Program-made: the position numbers and the translations under genes
In this document: in pieces, positions 9,000-18,371 of the stretch
Position numbering within the stretch: position 1 is the first letter of the stretch
Layout: every line of letters starts with the position of its first letter
Assembly: GCF_014306625.1 (NCBI RefSeq)
Contig: NZ_JACRYL010000012.1
Location: 124,001-188,000 of the forward strand
DNA length: 64,000 bases
Direction: 5' to 3'
DNA from: Pedobacter fastidiosus
GTDB lineage: Bacteria > Bacteroidota > Bacteroidia > Sphingobacteriales > Sphingobacteriaceae
Notes under the pieces: model-generated
Seen by the model: only the letters and a program-made list of their open reading frames with translations
Databases searched by the model: none
Told to the model about the DNA's origin: nothing

Positions 9000-9695
9000 A
9001 TGTCGGAACACAGTGAATTAAAAAAGGAGTTTCAAATTGAGCGAATGATTCTCTTTACAGACGCCGTTTTTGCAATTGCCATAACACTCTTAATTATTGA
9101 AATTAAAGCTCCAGAAATTCATCAGGGAATGACTTCGGCAGAAATTGCTAACCAATTGCTGGGTTTACTTCCAAAGTTTTTAGGTTTCATTATCAGTTTT
9201 TTTGTAATTGCCATCTACTGGCGCTCTCATCACAGATTATTTTCTTTTATAAAGGATTATGATGACAAACTGATCTGGCTAAATTTCTTTTTCCTGTTTA
9301 CTATAATTTTAATGCCCTTTAGTTCGGCATATTATAGCGATAACACCATGTTTAGCTTGCCTTTTTGGTTTTACTCAGCAAACATAGCACTAACAGGTGT
9401 TCTAAATTACGCCATGCTGGCTTATATTATTAAACATAAAGGGAGAATCTCTGATGGTTTTGATGATTTAAAAGCCCGCCAATTAGCCCGGTGGAGAACG
9501 ATGATTGTTCCTGCTATATTCTTGCTTGGAGCCATTGTAGATGCACTTTTACCATCTGAACATAATATGAATATGCTTAGCAGATTTACACCAATGTTAA
9601 TCTGGCCAGCAATTGCATTACTCAACAAGTTTTTTGGTAAAGTGCATGATTTGGAATATCATGAAAAACCAGTAAAAGCAAGGCATCGGAAATAG
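9000..9695 (+). CDS. TMEM175-like (DUF1211) potassium channel family protein
   Basis: A 231-residue integral membrane protein with about six hydrophobic segments. The first segment carries the family signature: Arg15, Phe19, Thr20, Asp21 in RMILFTDAVFAIAITLL, the R-x3-F-[ST]-D pattern of TMEM175 proteins. In this family the leucines/isoleucines of the first helix line the pore of a tetrameric potassium channel. The C terminus is short and basic. It starts 6 bases after the kinase gene, so it is probably read from the same transcript, but no functional link is evident. Confidence 0.88.
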   Translation: MSEHSELKKEFQIERMILFTDAVFAIAITLLIIEIKAPEIHQGMTSAEIANQLLGLLPKFLGFIISFFVIAIYWRSHHRLFSFIKDYDDKLIWLNFFFLFTIILMPFSSAYYSDNTMFSLPFWFYSANIALTGVLNYAMLAYIIKHKGRISDGFDDLKARQLARWRTMIVPAIFLLGAIVDALLPSEHNMNMLSRFTPMLIWPAIALLNKFFGKVHDLEYHEKPVKARHRK

Positions 9696-9709
9696 ATTAA
9701 CTATAACTT

Positions 9710-11044
9710 ATGATTGCTTTCGATATTGATAAACAGACACAAAATGATTTAGAAATATTCGGCAGCAACGACAATCAAAAATCACTTTTTAATCTCTTTA
9801 ACCAAACTTGTACCATTGAGGGTGCAACGACTTTAAAATTAATTTTCAAAAATCCTCTTACAGATATTGATTTAATTTCTGAACGAAAAAAATTAATTGC
9901 GTATTTGCAAACAAACAAATTAGATTTCAATCTTGATAAAGAGTCAATAGATTTTATAGAATTTTATTTAAGGCAAAATAATCGGCCCAAAGTTCCAACT
10001 TCGATTTTCAGAACTCAGAAAACTATTTCAGATTATATTAAACCAACCAGAGAATTATACTTAAAACGTAGAGGTGTTAAGGAAGTTTTAGATTTAATAG
10101 TTTACCTAACCAACCTGTTTTTGAAACTAAACTTAAAGAAAGATTTTAGTTTCTTGAAAAGGATGAATGATATTCTCTATGATTTAAAAAATAACAAACA
10201 CATCACTTCATATCTTTCAAGTAAGAATTTTAAACTCACCTCATCAAAACTATCAATATTTGATTTTGAATTAAGGAAAACCGAACTTAACAAAATAAAT
10301 GATTTGTTAACTTTTGTGTATGAATTAGATGCTTATTATGCTGTTGCAAAAACAGCTGTAAAATATAATTTGCATTATCCTGAAATAAGTAATGATCAAG
10401 AAAAGCACATTCAAATAAAAGGACTGAAGCATATTTTCATCGATAAAGCCATTACAAACGATATTAATTTTTCGGCTGATAAAAATGTTTTGTTTATTAC
10501 GGGTGTAAATATGGCCGGAAAATCTACACTACTTAAATCTATTGCAATAGCCATTTACCTGGCACATTTGGGTTTTCCTGTGCCTGCCGAAAAAATGAAG
10601 ACAAGCATTTTCGAAGGATTAGTTACTACAATTAATATTTCTGATAACTTAAGCGAAGGATATAGCCATTTTTACAATGAAGTTCGCAGGGTCAAAGAAG
10701 TTGCTGCCAAAATTAGTGAGCCTAAAAATATGCTGGTAATTTTTGATGAATTGTTTCGTGGAACGAATGTAAAAGATGCACATGAGGCATCTGTTTCGAT
10801 CATTAATGCGTTTTCAAAAATCAAGAATTGTTTATTCTTAGTTTCAACGCACATTATCGAAGTTGCCGAAGATTTAAACTTAAACCCAAACATTAATTTT
10901 ACTTTTTTGGAAACCAAAATGGTTGATGGTAAACCAAGCTTTTCGCACAAATTAAAACCCGGAATTACGGCAGATAGAATGGGACTATGGATTATTCAAA
11001 ATGAAGGTATTTTAGATGCTTTGAATAAAAATGCGAATAGATAA
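9710..11044 (+). CDS. Short MutS-family ATPase lacking mismatch-recognition domains
   Basis: A 444-residue protein, about half the length of MutS. The C-terminal ATPase is complete: Walker A GVNMAGKST at residues 265-273, Walker B at MLVIFDELFRGTN (about 343-355), and STHIIE after it. The N-terminal part is mostly helical and fits the core/lever region (domain III). The MutS domain I Phe-x-Glu mismatch wedge and the MutS2 Smr nuclease domain are both absent. Such short MutS-related proteins are common in Bacteroidota and their role is unsettled. It follows the TMEM175-like gene by 14 bases. It may act in DNA structure handling, but this is inference. Confidence 0.88.
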   Translation: MIAFDIDKQTQNDLEIFGSNDNQKSLFNLFNQTCTIEGATTLKLIFKNPLTDIDLISERKKLIAYLQTNKLDFNLDKESIDFIEFYLRQNNRPKVPTSIFRTQKTISDYIKPTRELYLKRRGVKEVLDLIVYLTNLFLKLNLKKDFSFLKRMNDILYDLKNNKHITSYLSSKNFKLTSSKLSIFDFELRKTELNKINDLLTFVYELDAYYAVAKTAVKYNLHYPEISNDQEKHIQIKGLKHIFIDKAITNDINFSADKNVLFITGVNMAGKSTLLKSIAIAIYLAHLGFPVPAEKMKTSIFEGLVTTINISDNLSEGYSHFYNEVRRVKEVAAKISEPKNMLVIFDELFRGTNVKDAHEASVSIINAFSKIKNCLFLVSTHIIEVAEDLNLNPNINFTFLETKMVDGKPSFSHKLKPGITADRMGLWIIQNEGILDALNKNANR

Positions 11045-11136
11045 TTGCTATTAAAAACCAACCAAGAAGTACAAATCTTAAATATTAAACCCGACAGCAG
11101 CGAAAATACTTTTGATTCGCAGCAACCCTGAATAAA

Positions 11137-11202
11137 CTGTCATGCTGAGGCACGAAGCATCTGCAACCTATGAAACAGATGCTTCGTGCCTCAGCATGAC
11201 AG
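11137..11202. repeat. Extragenic palindrome, copy 1 (27-base perfect arms)
   Basis: Two perfect complementary 27-base arms, 11137-11163 and 11176-11202, with a 12-base loop. Both arms contain the core gaggcacgaagca or its complement. It lies between convergent genes (MutS-like ending 11044 and dnaK ending 11449). The core is shared with the palindromes at 14289-14372 and, in part, 18271-18356, so this is a repeat family. Next to it is text such as gcgggactgcaattcccg (11230-11247), itself partly palindromic. The rest of the 404-base gap is AT-rich apart from the terminator at 11364. Confidence 0.9.
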
Positions 11203-11363
11203 AAGTTGAAAAAGATTGAAGCGAATGGCGGGACTGCAATTCCCGAAAAGCACAGAACCATTCATTTTCAAATCATTTTTAACCATATAAGACATTTAAG
11301 AAACATATAATCTCGAATCTTTAATATCTCCTTACATTCCTTATTTGGTAAAAATCCTAAACC

Positions 11364-11401
11364 AAAAAAGCGTTCCTGAAATTAATCAGAAACGCTTTTT
11401 T
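11364..11401. terminator. Bidirectional intrinsic terminator behind dnaK
   Basis: A 16-base-pair stem (11364-11379 with 11386-11401, including one G-U on the minus strand) with a 6-base loop, A run on the left and T run on the right. It lies 48 bases after the dnaK stop on the minus strand and can also stop plus-strand transcription arriving from the MutS-like gene. Confidence 0.88.
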
Positions 11402-11448
11402 TATTTCAAATCTTCGGTCTTTCGGACCTCAAACTATCAGACTTAAGA

Positions 11449-13359
11449 CTATTTCTTATCGTCTTCTTTTACTTCTTCAAAATCAACATCAGTAACGTTA
11501 TCGCCACCTTGAGGCTGACCATCAGCTTGTGCTTGTTCACCACCGCCTTGAGGTTGCTCACCAGCTTTGTACATTTCTTCTGATGCTACGTTCCAAGCAG
11601 CTTGTAATTCAGCTTGTGCTGCATCGATATCTGCGAAGTTACGTGATAAATGCGCTGCTTTTAATTTCTCTAAACCAGCTTCGATTGGCGCTTTTTTATC
11701 AGCAGATAATTTATCACCAAACTCTTTTAATTGTTTCTCGGTAGAGAAAATTAAAGCATCTGCACCATTGATTTTATCAGCTTCTTCCTTAACTTTTGCA
11801 TCATCTGCAGCGTTAGCTTCCGCTTCTTCTTTCATTTTCTTAATCTCAGCATCAGTTAAACCTGAAGATGCTTCGATACGAATTTTTTGCTCTTTACCAG
11901 TCGCTTTATCTTTAGCGCTTACGTGTAAAATGCCATTAGCATCAATATCAAAAGCAACTTCTACCTGAGGCACACCACGAGGCGATGGTGGAATACCATC
12001 TAAAATGAAACGACCAATTGTACGGTTTTGACCAGCCATTGGACGCTCGCCTTGTAAAATGTGAATTTCTACTGATGGCTGGTTATCAGCTGCAGTTGAG
12101 AAAGTCTCCGATTTTTTAGTAGGGATAGTTGTGTTAGACTCAATTAATTTAGTCATAACACCACCCATAGTTTCAATACCTAATGATAAAGGCGTAACGT
12201 CTAATAACAATACATCTTTAACATCACCAGATAAAACACCACCTTGAATAGCAGCACCAATTGCTACAACCTCATCAGGGTTAACACCTTTACTTGGCTC
12301 TTTACCGAAGAAAGCTTTAACCGCTTCTTGAATTGCAGGAATACGAGTTGAACCACCTACTAAGATAATTTCGTCGATATCGCTTGTGCTTAAACCTGCA
12401 TTTTTCAATGCTGATTTACATGGGTCGATAGTACGTTTAATTAAATCACCAGCTAATTGCTCAAATTTAGCACGAGATAATGTACGTACTAAGTGTTTAG
12501 GGCCGCTAGCATCAGCAGTAATATATGGTAAGTTAATTTCAGTTGATGTAGTGCTTGATAATTCAATTTTAGCTTTCTCAGCAGCTTCTTTTAAACGTTG
12601 TAAAGCCATTGGGTCTTTAGCTAAATCCATGCTGTTTTCAGCTTTGAATTCTTCAGTTAACCAATCGATAATAATGTGGTCAAAGTCATCACCACCTAAG
12701 TGTGTATCACCATCAGTAGATTTTACTTCGAAAACGCCATCACCTAATTCTAAAACTGAAACGTCATGTGTACCACCACCACAGTCAAAAACAACAATTT
12801 TCATGTCTTTGTGTGCTTTATCCAAACCATAAGCTAAAGCAGCTGCAGTTGGCTCATTGATGATACGTTTTACAGATAAACCTGCAATTTCGCCTGCTTC
12901 TTTCGTAGCCTGACGTTGTGCATCGTTAAAGTAAGCTGGTACAGTAATAACTGCTTCAGTAACTTCGTAACCTAAGAAATCTTCAGCAGTTTTCTTCATT
13001 TTCTGCAAAATCATTGCAGAAATCTCTTGAGGGGTATATTTTCTGTCGTCGATTTCAACACGTGGTGTGTTGTTATCACCTTTAACAACTTTATAAGGTA
13101 CACGTCCAGCTTCTTTCGCACTTTCGTCGTAGCTGTTACCCATAAAGCGTTTAATCGAATATATCGTTTTTGTTGGGTTGGTTATAGCCTGACGTTTAGC
13201 AGGCTCGCCAACCTTGCGCTCACCGTTTTCTGCAAAAGCAACAATAGACGGTGTAGTACGTTTACCCTCACTGTTTGCGATAACTACAGGCTCATTGCCC
13301 TCCATTACGCTCACGCAAGAGTTTGTTGTTCCTAAGTCTATTCCAATAATTTTTCCCAT
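11449..13359 (-). CDS. dnaK: Molecular chaperone DnaK (Hsp70)
   Basis: A 636-residue Hsp70. The ATPase domain opens with [12 protein letters not shown] and contains the [17 protein letters not shown] and [13 protein letters not shown] signatures. The substrate-binding domain has [14 protein letters not shown], and the Gly/Gln-rich tail ends in [12 protein letters not shown], the expected acidic C terminus. It refolds and protects proteins with DnaJ-type and GrpE partners. I place the start at 13359 ([10 protein letters not shown]). An upstream in-frame start would add 22 residues with no homology. No dnaJ or grpE is adjacent and no CIRCE operator (TTAGCACTC-type) was seen upstream. Confidence 0.97.
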   Translation of the reverse strand: MGKIIGIDLGTTNSCVSVMEGNEPVVIANSEGKRTTPSIVAFAENGERKVGEPAKRQAITNPTKTIYSIKRFMGNSYDESAKEAGRVPYKVVKGDNNTPRVEIDDRKYTPQEISAMILQKMKKTAEDFLGYEVTEAVITVPAYFNDAQRQATKEAGEIAGLSVKRIINEPTAAALAYGLDKAHKDMKIVVFDCGGGTHDVSVLELGDGVFEVKSTDGDTHLGGDDFDHIIIDWLTEEFKAENSMDLAKDPMALQRLKEAAEKAKIELSSTTSTEINLPYITADASGPKHLVRTLSRAKFEQLAGDLIKRTIDPCKSALKNAGLSTSDIDEIILVGGSTRIPAIQEAVKAFFGKEPSKGVNPDEVVAIGAAIQGGVLSGDVKDVLLLDVTPLSLGIETMGGVMTKLIESNTTIPTKKSETFSTAADNQPSVEIHILQGERPMAGQNRTIGRFILDGIPPSPRGVPQVEVAFDIDANGILHVSAKDKATGKEQKIRIEASSGLTDAEIKKMKEEAEANAADDAKVKEEADKINGADALIFSTEKQLKEFGDKLSADKKAPIEAGLEKLKAAHLSRNFADIDAAQAELQAAWNVASEEMYKAGEQPQGGGEQAQADGQPQGGDNVTDVDFEEVKEDDKK

Positions 13360-13894
13360 TGTATTTTTAATTTCTCTTTTTAAAGTATTATAATTTCTAC
13401 AGCTATTAAACAATGCTTGTGCCAATTGGTTTTTGGCAGATAATATGCGTAAAAGACTGATAAAATGTAAAAAATAGAGCTAAATGGTACTGACAGCATG
13501 ACAGAAAAGAGACTAAAGGTTAAGGCTGAAAGACTAAAGCGAAAGAACAAATTTTGTAAATGATTTGGAAATTAAAGCTAGAAGTTCTTCGGGAGCACCT
13601 GCCCCGCTGTGCGCTTTACTTCGTTACACTCCGTGTTCGCTGCCATCGGGTTTACGAAAGAAGTTTGGTGGGTCTTGGGTAAGAAACCACCCCCGCCCCT
13701 CCTTGAAAATAATGAGGGGAGTTGGATAGTGCATATATAAAATTTTTCTACTTAAATATTCGGTTAAAAGCACAGAATGTAGTTTCACAAATATTATTGC
13801 CAAACCACCAACTTTCAAAATAGCGAGGACGGCATCAGCCTGATTAGAAATAACACCTAATTAATTGTATCTTCAATTACCAAACCAAATTAAA
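13360..13894. other. Gene-free region upstream of dnaK with repeat remnants
   Basis: About 535 bases between the divergent dnaK and DUF1304 genes. The dnaK-proximal 130 bases are AT-rich and should hold its promoter, but no clean TAnnTTTG box was found. At 13568-13725 the sequence is GC-richer and repeat-like (cacctgccccgctgtgcgc, then cccctc at 13696-13701 pairing with gagggg at 13714-13719). A short open frame on the minus strand here overlaps this repeat and is not convincing. Confidence 0.6.
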
Positions 13895-14257
13895 ATGCAA
13901 TTAGCAGCACAAATCATGATTGGCTTAGTCGCCGCCATACACATTTATATCTTATGGTTAGAGATGTTCGCTTGGACCACCAGGGCACCGAAAGTTTTCA
14001 AAACCATTCCAAAAGATTTATTCCCACAAACCAAAACATTGGCAGCAAACCAAGGATTATATAACGGATTTTTAGCCGCAGGTTTAATCTGGTCGCTTTG
14101 TATTACCGACCATCATTGGAGGTTTTATGTGGCAATATTCTTTTTAATCTGTGTTATTATTGCAGGCATTTACGGTGCTGCAACGGCGAGTAAGAAGATT
14201 CTGTATGTACAATCTATCCCAGCTTTAATCACTTTGATTTTTTTGCATTTGAAATAA
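13895..14257 (+). CDS. DUF1304 family membrane protein
   Basis: A 120-residue protein with four predicted membrane helices. The start of the first helix (AAQIMIGLVAAIHIYILWLE), the motif FAWTTRAPKVF and the NQGLYNGFLAAGLIW helix match DUF1304, a small membrane family of unknown function. I choose the ATG at 13895. A TTG at 13865 would add ten residues with no family match. It ends in a convergent gap holding extragenic palindrome copy 2. Confidence 0.88.
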   Translation: MQLAAQIMIGLVAAIHIYILWLEMFAWTTRAPKVFKTIPKDLFPQTKTLAANQGLYNGFLAAGLIWSLCITDHHWRFYVAIFFLICVIIAGIYGAATASKKILYVQSIPALITLIFLHLK

Positions 14258-14288
14258 TTGATTAGAAGAAATCCGTTGTTTAAACGTT

Positions 14289-14372
14289 CGTCATTGCGAG
14301 GCACGAAGCAATCCTAATACATTTGCAATTAAAACCAATAGCACTAAGATTGCTTCGTGCCTCGCAATGACG
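14289..14372. repeat. Extragenic palindrome, copy 2 (25-base perfect arms)
   Basis: Perfect complementary arms at 14289-14313 and 14348-14372 with a 34-base loop. The arms share the core gaggcacgaagca with copy 1 but differ outside it, and each change is matched in the opposite arm. It fills the 130-base gap between convergent genes (DUF1304 ending 14257 and the methyltransferase ending 14388), where no other terminator is visible. It could serve as a terminator or 3'-end stabiliser for both. Confidence 0.9.
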
Positions 14373-14387
14373 AGATTGGCGAAAATC

Positions 14388-15590
14388 TTATAGGTTTAAA
14401 AGTCGTTCCAAATGATGATAACCAATTCCAAAGTAAGCTTTAGTCTCTTTAATCTTTTGCAAAATCTTCGCCCTTTCTTCGCTTTGGTCTTTAGCCTTTA
14501 AGCTTCCAGCTTTCTTCACTCCAACCACAAGCACATTCTTTGGCGTATGCGCATCAGAAATAAATTCGAACACTTTAGTTTTATATCCAAAATATTCTAA
14601 AATCAAAGCACGAATTCCATCTGTAACCATTTCAGCCTGACGCTCTAAAAAGATGCCATATTTAGTTAAAAATGAAACATCATTTTTTACTTTGTTTTGC
14701 TCAATTTCCCTGCGGATTTGTTTATGGCAACAAGGTGCAACTACAATTAATTCAGCATTGGCTTTAATGCCTTTAAAAATCGCATCATCAGTTGCGGTAT
14801 CGCATGCATGAAGTGCAATTAACAAATTCACATCTTTGGCATCGTAATCTTCAATCGTTCCCTGAACAAAATTCAATTTACCAAAAGATGATTTGTCCGC
14901 CACTGCATTACATAAATCAACCATATCCTGACGGTATTCTACACCCACAACTTCAGTATCTAATTTTAAAACGGAGTGCAAATAATCGTATAATGCAAAA
15001 GTTAAATAACCTTTACCAGAACCCATATCAGCAACTTTCTTAATGGTTCCATCGGGTAATTCTTTAACTAGGGAACTTAAAATTTCGATATAATGATTAA
15101 TCTGACGGAACTTATCTTGTGCATTTTTAAAAACCTTGCCATCTGCATCGGTAATTTTCAATTCCGTTAAATAAGATTTTGAATCTGCGGTGATTAATCT
15201 CGATTTCTCTTTATCATGACTAGCGGATGGAGCTTCCTTTATTGATGCATTTATTTCTCTAATAACAATCTTTCCATTATTCAATTCCTCAAAAATCAAA
15301 TCCTTTTCGGTAGTAAATAGCGTTCCAATTTTGAAACCAGTATTTAGGTATTCAGATATTAAGTTAACGCCCTCGCTTAAATCAAAATTCTTCACCAAAT
15401 CTCTTGTTTTATAGCGAAAGGTAAAGGCTAGTTTATCTTCACGTTTAATCAAAACCCTGCGAACGAGTATTTGCTTTAAGGCTTCTTCTGCTCCTTTGTA
15501 ATTCCCTAAAGAAATTTTAACGAAGTTTTGTAATGCTAAACTTGCTTCTAAAGCTGAAATAAATTGTTCGGTTTGTGCTGAAAATACCAT
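14388..15590 (-). CDS. SAM-dependent methyltransferase (Methyltransf_32-like)
   Basis: A 400-residue class I methyltransferase. The SAM-binding motif I, DMGSGKG, is at residues 188-194. Later motifs are VGVEYRQDMVDL, LIALHACDTATDDAI and VVAPCCHKQIRR. The His-Ala-Cys-Asp and Cys-Cys-His groupings are typical of the PF13679 family, whose members are often annotated as RNA or protein methyltransferases without a proven substrate. The N-terminal 180 residues form a separate domain of unknown role, and the C terminus ends in a GIGYHHLERLL helix. Monocistronic. Confidence 0.85.
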   Translation of the reverse strand: MVFSAQTEQFISALEASLALQNFVKISLGNYKGAEEALKQILVRRVLIKREDKLAFTFRYKTRDLVKNFDLSEGVNLISEYLNTGFKIGTLFTTEKDLIFEELNNGKIVIREINASIKEAPSASHDKEKSRLITADSKSYLTELKITDADGKVFKNAQDKFRQINHYIEILSSLVKELPDGTIKKVADMGSGKGYLTFALYDYLHSVLKLDTEVVGVEYRQDMVDLCNAVADKSSFGKLNFVQGTIEDYDAKDVNLLIALHACDTATDDAIFKGIKANAELIVVAPCCHKQIRREIEQNKVKNDVSFLTKYGIFLERQAEMVTDGIRALILEYFGYKTKVFEFISDAHTPKNVLVVGVKKAGSLKAKDQSEERAKILQKIKETKAYFGIGYHHLERLLNL

Positions 15591-15881
15591 GGACTAATTT
15601 TAAAACACAAAGATAAACCAATTTATTTGGTCACAATCTCAAAGAATCATAATGTAACAATTGCACGACTTTTAAAAGGCACAAGAAATCATCAGATCTG
15701 AATAAACTGAAGAAATCATCTTTAAAATATTTAACAGCAACATTTTACTAATACGATTTAGAAAACCCCTTAAGCAAGAATATTTGTAATCATTCCAAAG
15801 TAGAAAATGATTTTGAATAAGCTTTTAATTCACGAATTTTAACTTTAGATTAGAATATCATTTCATTTCTAACCTCAATCT

Positions 15882-17618
15882 ATGAGTGAATTTCAGATAA
15901 AAAAATCGCCAATTGTTTACGATGCCATTGTTGTTGGTTCGGGAGCGGGAGGCGGAATGGCCGCTTACGTGCTTGCCAATGCAGGTCAAAAAGTTTTAAT
16001 GCTCGAAGCTGGTCAGTATTTCGACCCAAGATTAGATTCTCACCAACTAAAATGGCCTTGGGAATCTCCTCGCCGTGGCGCAGGAACTGTTCGTCCGTTT
16101 GGAGATTTCGACGCTTCTTACGGTGGCTGGGAATTAGAAGGCGAACCTTATACTCAAAAAAACAAAACAGAATTCGAATGGTTCAGATCGCGAATGCTCG
16201 GTGGAAGAACCAATCACTGGGGAAGAATTTCGCTAAGAATGGGCCCTCAGGATTTTAAACCAACGGATGGTTTAACAGATGATTGGCCAATTACCTACAA
16301 TGATGTAAAACCTTTTTACGATAAGGTTGATAGAATGATTGGGATTTATGGAACTGCTGAGGGTTTGGAAAATGAACCTGATGGAATCTTCATGAAACCA
16401 CCAAAACCTCGTTTAAATGAACTTTTCATAAAAAAAGGCGCTGAAAAGGCTGGTGTAAAAGTAATCACTGGTCGTGGTGCAGTAATGACAGAATCGATAA
16501 AAGGCAACAACGACCGTGCACCTTGTTTTTATTGCGGTCAGTGCGGCAGAAGCTGTAAAGTTTATGGCGATTTCTCGGCATCGTCTTGCTTGGTCATCCC
16601 AGCAGTAAAAACTGGAAACCTAACTGTAATTACCGATGCCATGGTTCGCGAAGTAATTACCGATAAAGATGGAACTGCAAAAGGAGTTTCATATGTAAAC
16701 AGAAAAGACTTGCAGGAATATCAAGTAAATGGAAAACTGGTTATTTTAGGTGCCAGTGCCTGCGAATCTGCTCGTATTCTATTAAACTCTAAATCTTCTT
16801 CTCATCCTGGAGGCTTGGCAAATAGCAGTGGAGTAGTTGGGAAATACCTTCACGATTCTACTGGAGCGGGCGTTTATGGATTTTTACCTCAATTAATGGA
16901 TAGAAAACGTTATAACGAGGATGGTTTGGGAAGTGTACACATTTACTCACCTTGGTGGCTGGATAATAAAAAATTAAATTTTCCACGTGGTTATCACATT
17001 GAATATGGTGGTGGAATGGGTATGCCTTCTTATGGTTTTGGTGGCGGTGTGCCATCAATAAATGGAATGGTTCCCGATCGAAATGGAAAGAAAAAAGAGG
17101 CCGGGGGTTATGGTAAATCGTTAAAAGATGATTATCGTCGCTTCTACGGTACAAGTGTTGGTATGGCTGGCCGTGGAACTGCAATTGCCCGAGAAGATAA
17201 TTACTGTGAAATAGATCCATCAATGGTCGATAAATACGGTATTCCAGTACTAAGGTTCAATTATAAATGGGCTAAAGAAGAGATTCTTCAAGCCAAACAT
17301 ATGCAAGAAACATTCTTGTCTATCATGAAAGAAATGGGTGCTGTGGTTACCTCAGAAATTCATGGTGCAGATACAAACTACGGATTGCTAAATCCTGGAA
17401 AGATTATTCACGAAGTGGGAACAATTCGCATGGGCGATGACCCTAAAAAATCGGCTCTAAATAAATATTGCCAGGCACATGATTGCAAAAATTTATTTGT
17501 GGTTGATGCCGGTCCTTTCGTTCAGCAAGGCGATAAAAACGCAACTTGGACAATTTTAGCTTTATCAATGAGGACTGCTGAATATATTTTAGCAGAAAAG
17601 AAAAAACAAAATCTTTAA
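15882..17618 (+). CDS. GMC-family dehydrogenase, large subunit
   Basis: A 578-residue FAD enzyme. The dinucleotide-binding motif GSGAGGG is at residues 19-25. The GMC signature NHWGRISLRM follows, and the C-terminal catalytic part has HEVGTIRMG and DKNATWT. Four cysteines, C215, C218, C221 and C225, form a compact cluster that could hold an iron-sulfur centre, as in membrane-bound FAD dehydrogenases of sugars and polyols. No N-terminal signal is visible. The next gene, 5 bases downstream, carries a leader and is a gluconate-2-dehydrogenase-subunit-3 protein, so export as a complex is likely. The substrate is unknown. No cytochrome c gene adjoins. Confidence 0.9.
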   Translation: MSEFQIKKSPIVYDAIVVGSGAGGGMAAYVLANAGQKVLMLEAGQYFDPRLDSHQLKWPWESPRRGAGTVRPFGDFDASYGGWELEGEPYTQKNKTEFEWFRSRMLGGRTNHWGRISLRMGPQDFKPTDGLTDDWPITYNDVKPFYDKVDRMIGIYGTAEGLENEPDGIFMKPPKPRLNELFIKKGAEKAGVKVITGRGAVMTESIKGNNDRAPCFYCGQCGRSCKVYGDFSASSCLVIPAVKTGNLTVITDAMVREVITDKDGTAKGVSYVNRKDLQEYQVNGKLVILGASACESARILLNSKSSSHPGGLANSSGVVGKYLHDSTGAGVYGFLPQLMDRKRYNEDGLGSVHIYSPWWLDNKKLNFPRGYHIEYGGGMGMPSYGFGGGVPSINGMVPDRNGKKKEAGGYGKSLKDDYRRFYGTSVGMAGRGTAIAREDNYCEIDPSMVDKYGIPVLRFNYKWAKEEILQAKHMQETFLSIMKEMGAVVTSEIHGADTNYGLLNPGKIIHEVGTIRMGDDPKKSALNKYCQAHDCKNLFVVDAGPFVQQGDKNATWTILALSMRTAEYILAEKKKQNL

Positions 17619-17623
17619 GAATT

Positions 17624-18262
17624 ATGAACAGACGTGATTCCATAAAAGCATTAGGCATAACGGCATTGAGTACTGCTGTATTAGTTGAAGCGTGCAAACA
17701 ACCCGAAACCAAAACCGAAGTTGCCAAACCAGAATTAGAAGAAACGGCTAAAGAGGCAGGCCGAGAACAGTGGGAAATTGATAGAGATAAAAGATTAAAA
17801 TCGGAAACCTTTTTCAATAAACACGAAATGGCAACGATTACAGTTTTGGCCGATATTATTATTCCAAAAGATGATGTTTCGGGAAGTGCATCAGACGCAA
17901 AAGTTCCGGAGTTTATCGAATTTATTGTAAAGGATATGCCTGAACATAAAGTTCCGATGCGTGGCGGATTGAAGTGGCTGGACATTTATAGCTTTAATAA
18001 ATTTCAAAAATCTTTTTTAGAAGCCTCAGAAAGAGAACAAATATCTATCGTCGATGAGATTGCTTATCCAAAAAAAGCACGCCCAGAAATGCAAGCCGGA
18101 GTGGCTTTTTTTAGTAGAATGAGAGATTTAACCGCTTCAGGTTTTTATACAACCGAAATTGGCGTTAAGGATATTGGCTATGTGGGTAATTCTCCAAATC
18201 AATGGGCTGGAGTACCTGATGATGTGCTGAAGCAATATGGCATGCAAAATGTGAAAGTGTAA
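17624..18262 (+). CDS. Gluconate 2-dehydrogenase subunit 3 family protein
   Basis: A 212-residue small subunit. The N terminus MNRRDSIKALGI carries a twin-arginine-like motif followed by a hydrophobic segment and VEACKQ, where Cys could be lipidated. The body has HEMATITVLADIIIPKDD, which is typical of this family. In characterised systems such subunits aid maturation or Tat export of the GMC large subunit. It follows the large subunit gene by 5 bases. Membrane anchoring is inferred from the Cys. Confidence 0.88.
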   Translation: MNRRDSIKALGITALSTAVLVEACKQPETKTEVAKPELEETAKEAGREQWEIDRDKRLKSETFFNKHEMATITVLADIIIPKDDVSGSASDAKVPEFIEFIVKDMPEHKVPMRGGLKWLDIYSFNKFQKSFLEASEREQISIVDEIAYPKKARPEMQAGVAFFSRMRDLTASGFYTTEIGVKDIGYVGNSPNQWAGVPDDVLKQYGMQNVKV

Positions 18263-18270
18263 TAAAAAAA

Positions 18271-18356
18271 TCGTCATTGCGAGGAGGCTTTTTCAGCCAA
18301 CGAAGCAATCTTACTTGAATAAAAGATTGCTTCGTCGTTCCTCCTCGCAATGACGA
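18271..18356. repeat. Extragenic palindrome, copy 3 (nested stems)
   Basis: An outer 16-base stem (18271-18286 with 18341-18356) and an inner 12-base stem (18301-18312 with 18323-18334) around a short loop. An extra hairpin ggctttttcagcc is inserted in the left arm. It contains gcgagg and cgaagcaatc, shared with copy 2. It sits 8 bases after the plus-strand gene and 15 bases before the end of the minus-strand gene, a convergent gap. Confidence 0.88.
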
Positions 18357-18371
18357 ATATTTAAGTACGAA

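Noticed and set aside
11529..13335. Several long plus-strand frames opposite dnaK
   Set aside because: They are antisense to a full-length, highly conserved DnaK gene and carry no recognisable domain.
13624..13818. A 64-codon reading frame on the minus strand in the dnaK upstream gap
   Set aside because: It lies mostly in repeat-like DNA (13568-13725), has no domain or signal, and its composition follows the repeat.
11137..18356. The palindromes as ends of an insertion sequence
   Set aside because: There is no transposase gene between them, no target duplications were seen, and the genes between are ordinary.
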